From NCBI GenBank assembly GCA_051251595.1, contig JBPOFA010000015.1, forward strand, positions 1-64,000: a stretch of 64,000 nt of DNA, written 5' to 3'. Origin of the DNA: NORP110 sp051251595. Lineage in GTDB: Bacteria; Pseudomonadota; Alphaproteobacteria; Rhodobacterales; Rhodobacteraceae. Each line of letters starts with the position of its first letter. The stretch's first letter is position 1. Positions 52,464-61,628 of the stretch are shown piece by piece. The notes under the pieces are model-generated. The model was not told the origin of the DNA, did not search any database, and worked only from the letters and a program-made list of their open reading frames with translations. A program made the position numbers and the translations under genes.

Positions 52464-53399
52464 ATGATGACTGACACGACTGCAATGGATCAGGACAGGG
52501 AAGCAGGGTTCGGCGATTACGTCGCGCTGATGAAGCCCCGTGTGATGTCCTTGGTCGTGTTTACGGCGATGGTCGGGCTGATTGTTGCACCTGTGTCTGT
52601 GCATCCTGTTGTTGGCTTTGCATCCATTTTGTTCATCGCGATTGGGGCAGGGGCCTCTGGTGCGCTGAACATGTGGTATGACGCGGATATTGACCGGATC
52701 ATGCGCCGCACACAGGGACGCCCCGTTCCGGCAGGCAAAGTCACCGCAGACGAGGCTTTTGCCATTGGCGTGGCGCTTTCGGGCATGTCCGTGGTGATGC
52801 TGGCGCTTGCGTCGAATTTCGTGGCGGCCGGGCTGTTGGCCTTTACCATCTTCTTTTATGCCGTGGTTTACACCATGTGGCTGAAGCGCAGTACGCCGCA
52901 GAACATCGTGATCGGTGGTGCTGCGGGGGCTTTGCCGCCGATGATTGGTTGGGCCGTCGCAACAGGCGGTGTGTCGGTTGAAAGTGTTTTGCTGTTCATG
53001 CTGATCTTTATGTGGACGCCGCCGCATTTCTGGGCCTTGGCCTTGTTCATGAAGGAAGATTATTCGAATGCGGGCGTGCCGATGCTGACGGTGACCCATG
53101 GGCGTCGCACAACGCGCAAGCATATTCTTGTCTATACGGCTTTGTTGGCGCCTTTGGCGATTGGGTTGGGCCTGACATCTATCGGTGGCCCGGTTTATCT
53201 GGTCGTGGCTGTGGCGATGAACCTATGGTTCCTCAAAGGCGCGTGGCAGATTTTTGGCCGGTCAGAGGCTGATGCCGAATCTGACAATTACACCGTTGAA
53301 AAAGCTTTCTTTCGGTTCTCTTTGTACTACCTGTTTTTGCACTTTGGCGCGTTGCTGGTCGATGCTTCTTTGCGCCACGCTGGATTCGGGGGCTGGTAA
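52464..53399 (+). CDS. ctaB: Protoheme IX farnesyltransferase (haem O synthase)
   Basis: A 311-residue polytopic UbiA-family enzyme that adds a farnesyl group to haem b for haem a synthesis. The prenyl-diphosphate motifs NMWYDADIDRIMRRTQGRP and the second Asp-rich region near the end are typical. Two adjacent ATGs (52464, 52467) are possible. It is placed between coxB and the small membrane-protein gene. Confidence 0.95.
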   Translation: MMTDTTAMDQDREAGFGDYVALMKPRVMSLVVFTAMVGLIVAPVSVHPVVGFASILFIAIGAGASGALNMWYDADIDRIMRRTQGRPVPAGKVTADEAFAIGVALSGMSVVMLALASNFVAAGLLAFTIFFYAVVYTMWLKRSTPQNIVIGGAAGALPPMIGWAVATGGVSVESVLLFMLIFMWTPPHFWALALFMKEDYSNAGVPMLTVTHGRRTTRKHILVYTALLAPLAIGLGLTSIGGPVYLVVAVAMNLWFLKGAWQIFGRSEADAESDNYTVEKAFFRFSLYYLFLHFGALLVDASLRHAGFGGW

Positions 53400-53558
53400 A
53401 TGCCGATCACCAAAGAACATGAGATTCATGAACGCCGGTTAAGCCGGAACATGGGCGTTGGTCTGGCACTGGTTGCCATGGTTGCGCTTGTGTTTGGATT
53501 GACGATGGTCAAGGTCAAGCTGTTGGATCCCGCGATTGTAGCGGAGTCTGTTGAATGA
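53400..53558 (+). CDS. Small membrane protein of the oxidase operon (CtaF/CoxF-like)
   Basis: A 52-residue protein that shorter size cut-offs would miss. It begins MPITKEHEIHERRLSRNMGV and has one membrane helix (VGLALVAMVALVFGLTMV) followed by a short periplasmic tail ending AIVAESVE. Its start lies in the ctaB stop context and its stop overlaps the ctaG start as ATGA. Small proteins at this place are found in alphaproteobacterial cta operons; the function is unknown. Confidence 0.85.
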   Translation: MPITKEHEIHERRLSRNMGVGLALVAMVALVFGLTMVKVKLLDPAIVAESVE

Positions 53559-54130
53559 GCATGGATCCCAAGAATAAAACGCTTGTGTCCACCGTCGGCG
53601 TGGTCCTTGTGATGGGGGCGTTGGCCTGGGCTTCTGTGCCGTTTTACAACTGGTTTTGCCGGGTCACTGGGTTCGGTGGAGTTCCGTCCGTTGCGACGGC
53701 GGGGTCCGAAGAAATTCTGGATCAGACCATAACGATCCGGTTTGACGCCAATGTTGAACGCGGCATGCCCTGGCAATTCAAGCCAGAGCAGCGTGAGATC
53801 GAATTGCGCATCGGCGAAACCGGTCTGGCCTTTTATGAAGCCTATAACCCGACCGACCGCACGGTTGCGGGTACGGCCAGCTTTAACGTATTCCCCTATG
53901 AAGCTGGCGGTTTCTTTACCAAGATCGATTGTTTTTGCTTTACCGAGCAAGTTCTAAAACCACATGAACGGGTGATGATGCCTGTGACATTCTATGTGGA
54001 TCCCGAAATCACACGCGACCGTGATTCAAAGTTTGTCAAACACATCACGCTGTCTTACACATTCCACGAAACTGATTTGCCCGAAGATTATGCCAGACTA
54101 TCGGCGGATACTTTGGGCACATCCAACTAA
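53555..54130 (+). CDS. ctaG: Cytochrome c oxidase assembly protein CtaG (Cox11 family)
   Basis: A 191-residue copper chaperone that delivers copper to the CuB site of subunit I. One N-terminal membrane helix (VGVVLVMGALAWASVPFYNW) precedes an Ig-like periplasmic domain with the copper motif CFCF in KIDCFCFTEQ. It is translationally coupled to the upstream small gene by a four-base overlap. Confidence 0.96.
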   Translation: MSMDPKNKTLVSTVGVVLVMGALAWASVPFYNWFCRVTGFGGVPSVATAGSEEILDQTITIRFDANVERGMPWQFKPEQREIELRIGETGLAFYEAYNPTDRTVAGTASFNVFPYEAGGFFTKIDCFCFTEQVLKPHERVMMPVTFYVDPEITRDRDSKFVKHITLSYTFHETDLPEDYARLSADTLGTSN

Positions 54131-54151
54131 GCCCCCAACAAGGGAACGAAA

Positions 54152-54952
54152 ATGGCGCACGAAAAAAACCACGACTTCCACATTCTTCCACCGTCAATCC
54201 TGCCGTTTCTCGGCGGCTTGTTTGGACTCGTCATGTTGTCCGGCCTGGTCTTTTGGTTTCATGATATTACGCCCTTTGTCTTTTTCATCGGCCTCGTCGG
54301 CGTTTTGTACGTCATGTACGCTTGGTGGTCCGAAGTCGCCCATGAGGGTAATACGGGCGATCACACCCCCGCCGTTGCGATCGGACTTCGGTACGGCGTG
54401 ATCCTGTTCATCATGTCAGAGGTCATGTTCTTTGTGGCATGGTTCTGGAGCTTTTTCAAAAACGCGCTTTACCCAATGACCGAAGGGTCTCCAAAGATTG
54501 ACGGCGTTTGGCCGCCGGTTGGGATTGAAACCTTTGACCCCTGGCACCTGCCGCTGATCAACACATTGATCCTGCTGTGTTCTGGGGCGGCTGCAACCTG
54601 GGCACACCACGCAATTGCGCATGAAAACAACCGTCGCGATTTGGTGAATGGGTTGATCCTGGCGATCACTTTGGGCGCTGTGTTTACAGTGTTCCAGGCT
54701 TACGAATACAGCCATGCGCAGTTTGGATTTTCGGGCAACGTCTATGGCGCCAACTTCTTTATGGCCACAGGGTTCCACGGGTTTCACGTGATCGTCGGAA
54801 CGATCTTTTTGGCCGTTTGTCTGGTGCGCGCATTGAACGGACGCTTTACACCGGAAAACCATATCGGCTTTGAAGCTGCGGCTTGGTACTGGCACTTTGT
54901 CGACGTTGTTTGGTTGTTCCTGTTTGCGGCGATCTACATTTGGGGCGGCTGA
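54152..54952 (+). CDS. coxC: Cytochrome c oxidase subunit III
   Basis: A 266-residue subunit with seven membrane helices. Characteristic segments include WAWWSEVAHE-like YAWWSEVAHEGN, ENNRRDLVNGL, and the C-terminal HFVDVVWLFLFAAIYIWGG. It stabilises subunit I and the proton-uptake path. A strong hairpin follows 40 bases downstream. Confidence 0.97.
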   Translation: MAHEKNHDFHILPPSILPFLGGLFGLVMLSGLVFWFHDITPFVFFIGLVGVLYVMYAWWSEVAHEGNTGDHTPAVAIGLRYGVILFIMSEVMFFVAWFWSFFKNALYPMTEGSPKIDGVWPPVGIETFDPWHLPLINTLILLCSGAAATWAHHAIAHENNRRDLVNGLILAITLGAVFTVFQAYEYSHAQFGFSGNVYGANFFMATGFHGFHVIVGTIFLAVCLVRALNGRFTPENHIGFEAAAWYWHFVDVVWLFLFAAIYIWGG

Positions 54953-54992
54953 CGTCAGCCTTGCCGACACTGAAAAATACAGATTTATAAGA

Positions 54993-55018
54993 AAGGGCGC
55001 GGGATATCCTGCGCCCTT
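54993..55018 (+). terminator. Hairpin after coxC
   Basis: An 8-bp perfect outer stem (54993-55000 against 55011-55018) encloses a palindromic GGATATCC (55002-55009). AATTC follows, so the T run is weak. It separates coxC from the SURF1 gene. Confidence 0.5.
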
Positions 55019-55023
55019 AATTC

Positions 55024-55704
55024 ATGGATAGCGCGATGACACGTCAAATGGCAGGCCCGCTTATTGTGGGGATCATAGGGGTGGCGATCCTTTTGTCGTT
55101 AGGGAAATGGCAATTGGACCGGCTGGCGTGGAAGCAAGGTATTCTTGCGGATATCACCGCCAGAATTGAACAGGCCCCGGTCGACCTGCCGGCCAATCCT
55201 GACCCGGAACGCGATGCGTATTTGTCGGTAGTGGCGACCGGTGTCATTGGGACACGGGAAATTCAGGTTCTGGCCAGCCGAAAACAAAAAGGCGCCGGGT
55301 ATCGCGTCATTGCGCCTTTCACGGTTGGGGACCGCACGGTCTTGTTGGATCGCGGTTTTATCCCGCTAGAGGCAAAGGACACGCCAAGGGGTGGGGACAC
55401 CGTGACCGTGACTGGCAACCTGCACTGGCCCGATGAGGTTGACAGCTACACGGCAGAGCCTGACCGCACACGAAATATTTGGTTTGCGCGGGACGTTGAC
55501 GCGATGGCGGCAGAGCTGCAGACCGAACCGGTTTTGATCATCGCACGCAGCGACACCGGAAACGGGACAGAGCCGTTTCCCGTCGCGATCGCGGGTATCC
55601 CAAATGATCACCTGCAATACGCAATCACATGGTTTTCGCTGGCGCTTGTCTGGTTTGGGATGACAGTCTTTCTGCTCTGGCGTATCAAGCACCGGACGTC
55701 TTAA
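55024..55704 (+). CDS. SURF1 family oxidase assembly protein
   Basis: A 226-residue protein with membrane helices at both ends (IVGIIGVAILLSLGKWQLDR and WFSLALVWFGMTVFLLW) and a central periplasmic domain (LDRGFIPLEAKD). SURF1 proteins help insert haem a in subunit I of aa3 oxidase. Start at 55024 or 55036. It lies in its expected position after coxC. Confidence 0.93.
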   Translation: MDSAMTRQMAGPLIVGIIGVAILLSLGKWQLDRLAWKQGILADITARIEQAPVDLPANPDPERDAYLSVVATGVIGTREIQVLASRKQKGAGYRVIAPFTVGDRTVLLDRGFIPLEAKDTPRGGDTVTVTGNLHWPDEVDSYTAEPDRTRNIWFARDVDAMAAELQTEPVLIIARSDTGNGTEPFPVAIAGIPNDHLQYAITWFSLALVWFGMTVFLLWRIKHRTS

Positions 55705-55718
55705 CAGCTGGATAAAAA

Positions 55719-57104
55719 ATGCGTTATGTTTCTACCCGTGGGTCTGCCCCTGTACTGACTTTTGAAGATGCGATGCTGACCGGCCTTGCCCGTGATGGCG
55801 GGCTTTATGTGCCCGAAAGCATTCCGACATTTTCACAGCAGGACGTCGCTGCTTTGGCAGGGCTGTCCTATGAGGACATCGCCTTTCGCATCATGCGTCC
55901 ATTTGTTGGTGACACATTCACCGACGCAGAATTCGGCGACATTATCTCTCGGGCCTATGATGGTTTCGCTCATGAAGCGCGGGCGCCCTTGGTTCAATTG
56001 GGCAGCAACCATTTCTTGCTAGAACTGTTCCACGGACCGACACTGGCCTTTAAAGACTTTGCCATGCAGTTGATCGGTCAGCTGTTCCAATCCGCGCTTG
56101 CCCGTCGCGGAGAGCGGGTCACGATTGTCGGCGCGACGTCCGGCGACACTGGCAGCGCCGCGATAGAGGCGTTTCGCGGCCTTGATGCTGTGGATGTTTT
56201 CATCCTCTACCCGCATGGCCGCGTGTCAGAGGTGCAGCGCCGCCAGATGACAACCCCGTCTGAATCCAATGTGCATGCGTTGGCGGTCACCGGGGATTTT
56301 GATGACTGTCAGGCGCGGCTGAAAGACATGTTCAACGATTTCACCTTTCGCGATGAGGTCCGCCTTGCTGGGGTGAACTCTATCAATTGGGCGCGGGTCT
56401 TGGCGCAGGTGGTGTATTATTTCACCTCTGCCGTTTCTGTCGGCGCGCCACATCGCCCGGTCAGCTTTACCGTTCCAACCGGAAATTTCGGCGATATTTT
56501 CGCAGGCTACATCGCCCGGAAAATGGGATTGCCGATTGCCGATCTGGTGATTGCAACCAACCAAAACGATATCCTGCACAGAGCGTTGAGTACGGGCGTC
56601 TATTCGACAGAGGGCGTTACACCGTCCATCAGCCCTTCGATGGATATTCAGGTGTCTTCGAATTTTGAGCGCGTGCTGTTTGATGCCTATGGTCGTGATG
56701 GCGCAGCTGTGGCGCAGCAAATGGATGATCTGAAATCCGGCGGTTTCACGATCAGCCAGGGTGCGCTGCAATATTTGCGCGAAGAGTTCAAATCTGGACG
56801 CGCCTCGGAAGAGGAAACGAGCGCGACGATCAAGGCGATGAACCTGAAAACCACCGAAACCCTGTGCCCACACAGCGCGGTTGGTGTGAAAGTGGCGCAA
56901 GAGTATTTGGGGCCGACCCCGATGATCACACTGGCCACGGCGCATCCGGCCAAGTTCCCGGATGCCGTCGAAGCTGCAACCGGCCTTCGCCCGCCACTGC
57001 CCAAACACATGGCCGATCTTTTTGACCGGCCGGAACGGGTGACGCGGGTCGACAATGATCTGGGTGCGTTGGAAACCCTGATTAGAAAGCAGCTAAAGCA
57101 TTGA
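55719..57104 (+). CDS. thrC: Threonine synthase
   Basis: The 461-residue PLP enzyme that converts O-phosphohomoserine to threonine. The PLP Lys is K112 in FHGPTLAFKDFAMQ, and the phosphate-binding ATSGDTGSAA follows. It belongs to the longer, E. coli-like class. Its stop overlaps the TTG start of the next gene (TTGA). Confidence 0.97.
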   Translation: MRYVSTRGSAPVLTFEDAMLTGLARDGGLYVPESIPTFSQQDVAALAGLSYEDIAFRIMRPFVGDTFTDAEFGDIISRAYDGFAHEARAPLVQLGSNHFLLELFHGPTLAFKDFAMQLIGQLFQSALARRGERVTIVGATSGDTGSAAIEAFRGLDAVDVFILYPHGRVSEVQRRQMTTPSESNVHALAVTGDFDDCQARLKDMFNDFTFRDEVRLAGVNSINWARVLAQVVYYFTSAVSVGAPHRPVSFTVPTGNFGDIFAGYIARKMGLPIADLVIATNQNDILHRALSTGVYSTEGVTPSISPSMDIQVSSNFERVLFDAYGRDGAAVAQQMDDLKSGGFTISQGALQYLREEFKSGRASEEETSATIKAMNLKTTETLCPHSAVGVKVAQEYLGPTPMITLATAHPAKFPDAVEAATGLRPPLPKHMADLFDRPERVTRVDNDLGALETLIRKQLKH

Positions 57105-58360
57105 GCGTAAAACTTCACACTTTGTCGAACGGGTTTCGGATCGTCACGGAAAACATGCCGGGGCTGGAATCTGCTTCTATTGGGATATGGGTCATGGCCG
57201 GCGGTCGTCACGAGCGGCCTGAACAAAACGGGATTGCGCATTTCCTTGAACACATGGCGTTCAAAGGAACAGAGCGTCGCAGCGCTTTGGACATTGCCGA
57301 GGAAATTGAGGATGTGGGCGGTTATATCAACGCCTATACCAGCCGCGAAGTCACGGCCTATTACGCGCGTGTGCTTAAGGCCGACGTTCCTTTGGCGTTG
57401 GATGTTATCTCTGACATCGTGCTGAACCCGGTGTTCGATCCCGCGGAAATCGAAGTTGAACGTGGGGTGATCCTGCAGGAAATCGGCCAGTCGCTGGACA
57501 CGCCTGATGACGTGATTTTTGATTGGTTGCAGGATGCCGCTTACCCCGAACAACCGCTTGGACGTACCATTTTGGGATCGTCAGAGCGTGTGTCCGGATT
57601 TTCCCGTGCGGATTTGCAGGGGTTCGTCGGGGAACATTACGGGCCGGACCGGATGATCCTGTCTGCGGCCGGTGCGGTTGATCACGATGAAATCGTGCGC
57701 GTCGCTGAAATCCTGTTCGGGCATTTGCCCGGCAGGGGGGCCGAGAATGCGCAGCTGGCGCAGTTCCATGGCGGAGAGCGGCGAGAGATCAAGGATCTTG
57801 AACAAGCGCATTTTGCACTTGCCCTTGAAAGCCCGGGCTATCGTCATGACGATATTTATACCTCTCAGATCTACGCAACGGCGCTTGGCGGCGGCATGTC
57901 TTCGCGTTTGTTTCAGGAAGTCCGGGAAAAACGAGGCTTGTGCTACACGATCTACGCCCAGGCGGGCGCCTATGCTGAAACCGGGATGACAACGATTTAT
58001 GCCGGGACAAGTGGTGATCAGATCGAAGGTCTGGCCAATATCACCATGGATGAGATCAAGCGCAGCGCCGACGATATGAGCGATGCAGAAGTCGCCCGCG
58101 CGCGGGCGCAGATGAAAGCCGGGTTGTTGATGGGGCTGGAAAGCCCGTCGTCACGGGCAGAGCGTCTGGCGCGTATGGTTGCAGTTTGGAATCGCGTGCC
58201 CGGATTGCAAGAGGTCGTGGACCGCATCGATGCGGTTACGACGCAGGATGTGCGCGATCTGGCGGGAAACATCGCTCAGGCGAATTCAGCACTTGCACTT
58301 TACGGCCCTGTTGAACAGACGCCCGAACTTGAAACACTGCGCCAAAGGCTGGCCGCCTGA
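57101..58360 (+). CDS. M16 family zinc peptidase (processing-peptidase-like)
   Basis: A 419-residue insulinase-type protease with the inverted zinc motif H47-F-L-E50-H51 and a distal glutamate around residue 127 (VERGVILQEI). The C-terminal domain has GGGMSSRLFQEVREKRGL, as in mitochondrial processing peptidase beta. Start is TTG at 57101, overlapping thrC. Substrate unknown. This synteny (thrC-M16-GNAT) is common in the Rhodobacterales. Confidence 0.93.
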   Translation: MSVKLHTLSNGFRIVTENMPGLESASIGIWVMAGGRHERPEQNGIAHFLEHMAFKGTERRSALDIAEEIEDVGGYINAYTSREVTAYYARVLKADVPLALDVISDIVLNPVFDPAEIEVERGVILQEIGQSLDTPDDVIFDWLQDAAYPEQPLGRTILGSSERVSGFSRADLQGFVGEHYGPDRMILSAAGAVDHDEIVRVAEILFGHLPGRGAENAQLAQFHGGERREIKDLEQAHFALALESPGYRHDDIYTSQIYATALGGGMSSRLFQEVREKRGLCYTIYAQAGAYAETGMTTIYAGTSGDQIEGLANITMDEIKRSADDMSDAEVARARAQMKAGLLMGLESPSSRAERLARMVAVWNRVPGLQEVVDRIDAVTTQDVRDLAGNIAQANSALALYGPVEQTPELETLRQRLAA

Positions 58361-58944
58361 TGCTTGGACGAAGTCGACGGGTTCGGATTGAAACAGAGCG
58401 GATGACCTTGCGTCCGCCAGCCCATTCGGATTATCGCCAATGGTCGACCCTGCGCCGCGAAAGCCAGGGCTTCTTGAAGCCTTGGGAGCCGACTTGGGCA
58501 GCTGATCACCTGTCGCGAAAATCCTTTACCAACCGGGTCTATTGGGCGCAGCGTTCGATCAACAATGACAGCGCCTTGCCGTTGTTTTTGATCCGGCGTT
58601 CTGATCAGGCGGTGTTGGGCGCGATAACGATGGATAACATTCGCCGCGGGCCATCGCAGGCCGCCACTTGTGGCTATTGGATCGGTGAACCTTTTGCCCG
58701 CCAGGGCTATATGGTCGAAGCTTTGACGTCCGTTGTGCATTACGCGTTCACGACCCTCAACCTCAGCCGTCTGGAAAGCGCGTGTTTGCCCGAAAACGTC
58801 GCTTCGCGCGGGGTGCTTGAGAAATGTGGTTACAAATATGAGGGCGTCGCCCAAAGCTATCTTCAAATTGACGGTCGCTGGCGCAACCATGTTCTCTACG
58901 CCAATCTAAGCCTTGATCGACGTGGCAAATCAATGGTGGGGTGA
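58360..58944 (+). CDS. GNAT family N-acetyltransferase (RimJ-like)
   Basis: A 194-residue acetyltransferase. It has the RimJ/RimL-type ETERMTLRPPAHSDYRQW start and an acetyl-CoA-binding region (CGYWIGEPFARQGYMVEAL) followed by NVASRGVLEKCGYKYEGV. It may acetylate ribosomal-protein N-termini, but the substrate is not established. The ATG overlaps the stop of the peptidase gene by one base. Confidence 0.9.
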   Translation: MLGRSRRVRIETERMTLRPPAHSDYRQWSTLRRESQGFLKPWEPTWAADHLSRKSFTNRVYWAQRSINNDSALPLFLIRRSDQAVLGAITMDNIRRGPSQAATCGYWIGEPFARQGYMVEALTSVVHYAFTTLNLSRLESACLPENVASRGVLEKCGYKYEGVAQSYLQIDGRWRNHVLYANLSLDRRGKSMVG

Positions 58945-59076
58945 GTTTGTTCCGGTAGACTGGACCGAATTCGCAAAGCGCCAAAGCCGCAGATTTTGAA
59001 GGCAAATGCGCAATTTTCCCGGTTTGATGTGACTTTTGCCGTCCCGCTGCTATCTTAAAAGAGTGGAGGGCGAAGC

Positions 59077-59898
59077 ATGATCAGAATTCTTGTTCTACTA
59101 ACTTTTTTCCTGTCAACCGCGGCACAGGCGCAAACACGGCGTCCCAGTCACTGCTTTGCGATTGCCGACGCGGCACCGGGCCTCAGCTATATCCACCGCG
59201 CTTCTTACAGCGATCCTGTGCCGGAATTCTCGGTCAGGATTTCCTATGTCGATCATTCGATGTTCCTTATCCAGACGCCGGGCGGGCTTGGCGTTGCGAC
59301 GGATTACACGGGGTATATGGGGCCAGTGACCTACCTGCCGAATGTTGTGACGATGAACCACGCCCATTCCAGTCACTGGACACCGAATGTTGATGAGGGC
59401 GTCGAACACGTCCTTGAAGGGTGGGGGCGGCTTGGGGTCGCGGCTGACCACTATCTGGACCTAGGAGAGATGCTGATCCGAAATGTTGCAACTGACATCC
59501 GCTCGCGTGGCGGGACTGTCGAGGAAAACGGGAACTCGATTTTCATCTTTGAGGTGGAAGGGCTGTGCATTGGGCATCTTGGACATTTGCACCATGAACC
59601 AACCGAACAGCAATACGTCGCCCTTGGACGATTGGACATTGTGATGGCCGCCGTCGATGGCGGTCTTACCGTTGATTTGCCCACAATGACCCGGATCATC
59701 AACAGGCTGAAGTCATCCATCGTTATCCCGATGCATTGGTTTGGACGGTCAGCTTTGGATCTGTTTCTGGCGGAGATGGCGGATGAATTCGACATCATCC
59801 AAACTGGACAAACAGAGCTGGAGGTCTCTTTGCGCAGCTTGCCACGACGGCCAACGATCATGGTGCTCGAACCGCGATTGCTGGATGATGCCCTGTGA
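59077..59898 (+). CDS. Secreted metallo-beta-lactamase-fold protein
   Basis: A 273-residue protein with signal peptide (ending AAQAQ, about residue 19) and an MBL fold. The metal motif HAHSSH at 95-100 is HxHxxH, with Ser where the usual Asp of HxHxDH stands. LGHLHHEP and IPMHWFGRSA supply further His. It resembles UlaG-like or other one-metal members. Substrate unknown. It is monocistronic. Confidence 0.8.
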   Translation: MIRILVLLTFFLSTAAQAQTRRPSHCFAIADAAPGLSYIHRASYSDPVPEFSVRISYVDHSMFLIQTPGGLGVATDYTGYMGPVTYLPNVVTMNHAHSSHWTPNVDEGVEHVLEGWGRLGVAADHYLDLGEMLIRNVATDIRSRGGTVEENGNSIFIFEVEGLCIGHLGHLHHEPTEQQYVALGRLDIVMAAVDGGLTVDLPTMTRIINRLKSSIVIPMHWFGRSALDLFLAEMADEFDIIQTGQTELEVSLRSLPRRPTIMVLEPRLLDDAL

Positions 59899-60071
59899 CG
59901 GTTTGGGTTTTGTTGTTGCGCGGAATTAAAGTCGGCGGGCACAAAAAATTGCCAATGATGGCGCGTAATTTACGATCCTGCGAAAAGATAAGACAGGTGG
60001 CGGAAAAGATCTGATGTGTCTTTGTACAGCTTGGTCTTGCAGCGGCTCAATTGTCTGTGCTTGATGGCCCC

Positions 60072-61487
60072 ATGACATTGAATGCTGTAACACCCGATTT
60101 CGCCAAGGCCCTTGCCGCCCAGCTGCCTGCTGCTGCGGTAAAAGAGGTTTCCCCCCGCTACGTCGAAGAACCGCGCGGGCTGTTCCACGGTATTGGCGGC
60201 ATGGTTGTGGCCCCTGGAACCACGCAAGAGGTCGCGACGGTTTTGCGGGCCGCGAATGAGGCCTGTGTCGGTGTTGTGCCAATTGGTGGCGGTACAGGCT
60301 TGGTCGGTGGTCAGGTGTTTTCCGAAGGGCCCGCGCCGATATTGCTTAGCATGGAAAGAATGACCGCCATTCGCGACAGCTTTCCCGATGAAAACATATT
60401 GATCGCAGAGGCAGGCGCCATCCTGCACGATATTCACGAAGCGGCACAGGCCGTGGACCGGCTTTTCCCGCTGGCGCTGGCATCAGATGGGTCATGCCGG
60501 ATTGGCGGGAACCTGTCGACAAATGCCGGTGGCGTTAATGTTCTGCGCTATGGCAATGCGCGGGATTTGTGCCTGGGGCTAGAGGCCGTCTTGCCCGATG
60601 GGTCAATTTGGAACGGGTTGAAACGTCTGCGCAAAGACAACACGGGGTATGACCTCAAAAACCTGTTGATCGGGGCAGAGGGCAGCTTGGGCGTCATCAC
60701 AGCGGCCTCTTTGCGGCTGTTCCCACGTCCCGACGGGCGATGTGCCGCGATGATGGTTGTGCCGAACCCGACCGCTGCGTTGCAGCTGTTGGCGCTTGCA
60801 GGCAATCGGGCGGGCAACGTGATTTCAATGTTTGAATTGATCGGGCAGACGGGGCTGCAATTCTTGGCCGAAACAATGCCAGAGGTGCGGTTGCCTTTCG
60901 CGGACCTGCCTGAATGGGCGGTGCTGATTGATCTAGGCACCCATGGGGATGTGAACCCGCAGACGATTTTGGAAGGCATTTTTGAAGATGGGTTTGAGGC
61001 TGGTCTGGTGACAGACGGCCTTGTCGCACAAAGCGAAGGTCAACGTTTGGAGTTTCTGAAGGTCAGAGAATCCATACCAGAGGCGAATAAACGCATTGGG
61101 TCCATTGCCTCACACGATATTTCTTTGCCCGCCGGAAATATCGCCGCTTTTGTGACGGCTGCCGGGCAGGCATTGGCGGCCCTTGGGGATATTCGGATCA
61201 ACTGTTTTGGGCATTTGGGGGATGGGAATTTGCACTACAACGTGTTCCCGTGCAAAGGGCGCAAAAAGCAGGACTACCCGCAAGGCACCACGGAACAGGC
61301 GCGCAGAATCGTGCATGATCTTGTGGCCGAGTTTGACGGTTCGTTCAGTGCTGAACACGGTGTGGGTCGTCTAAAGACGCAGGATTTGGCGCGCTATGGC
61401 GACCCGACAAAACTTGCCGCCATGCGGGCGATCAAGGATGCGTTGGATCCCAATGGAATTATGAACCCCGGGGTTATCTTCGCATGA
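60072..61487 (+). CDS. FAD-binding D-2-hydroxyacid dehydrogenase (GlcD/D2HGDH-like)
   Basis: A 471-residue protein with a FAD_binding_4 N-terminal domain (IGGGTGLVGG, 71-80; CRIGGNLSTNAGG) and a FAD-oxidase C-terminal domain ending in NCFGHLGDGNLHYNV ... DPNGIMNPGVIFA. It oxidises a D-2-hydroxyacid, for example D-2-hydroxyglutarate or glycolate, passing electrons to a quinone or ETF. No glcE or glcF partner is adjacent, so the D-2-hydroxyglutarate type is more likely. The ribosome site before 60072 is weak; starts to 60051 are possible. Confidence 0.85.
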   Translation: MTLNAVTPDFAKALAAQLPAAAVKEVSPRYVEEPRGLFHGIGGMVVAPGTTQEVATVLRAANEACVGVVPIGGGTGLVGGQVFSEGPAPILLSMERMTAIRDSFPDENILIAEAGAILHDIHEAAQAVDRLFPLALASDGSCRIGGNLSTNAGGVNVLRYGNARDLCLGLEAVLPDGSIWNGLKRLRKDNTGYDLKNLLIGAEGSLGVITAASLRLFPRPDGRCAAMMVVPNPTAALQLLALAGNRAGNVISMFELIGQTGLQFLAETMPEVRLPFADLPEWAVLIDLGTHGDVNPQTILEGIFEDGFEAGLVTDGLVAQSEGQRLEFLKVRESIPEANKRIGSIASHDISLPAGNIAAFVTAAGQALAALGDIRINCFGHLGDGNLHYNVFPCKGRKKQDYPQGTTEQARRIVHDLVAEFDGSFSAEHGVGRLKTQDLARYGDPTKLAAMRAIKDALDPNGIMNPGVIFA

Positions 61488-61517
61488 CATCAGGCTGCAC
61501 CCGCGCGACCAACGAAA

Positions 61518-61545
61518 AACGTCCCGCAGGGGAATGCGGGACGTT
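61518..61545 (-). terminator. Rho-independent terminator of apt
   Basis: A perfect 11-bp stem (61518-61528 against 61535-61545) with a six-base loop. On the minus strand it ends in TTTTTCG, 83 bases past the apt stop. It also lies 30 bases past the plus-strand dehydrogenase stop and may serve both. Confidence 0.8.
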
Positions 61546-61628
61546 CAACCGGAGGTCAAATGTTTGTTAAATCTGTTCGAACACAGCCGAACAGGATCAC
61601 CTTAGCCAATGCTGGGTTATCAAAAGGT

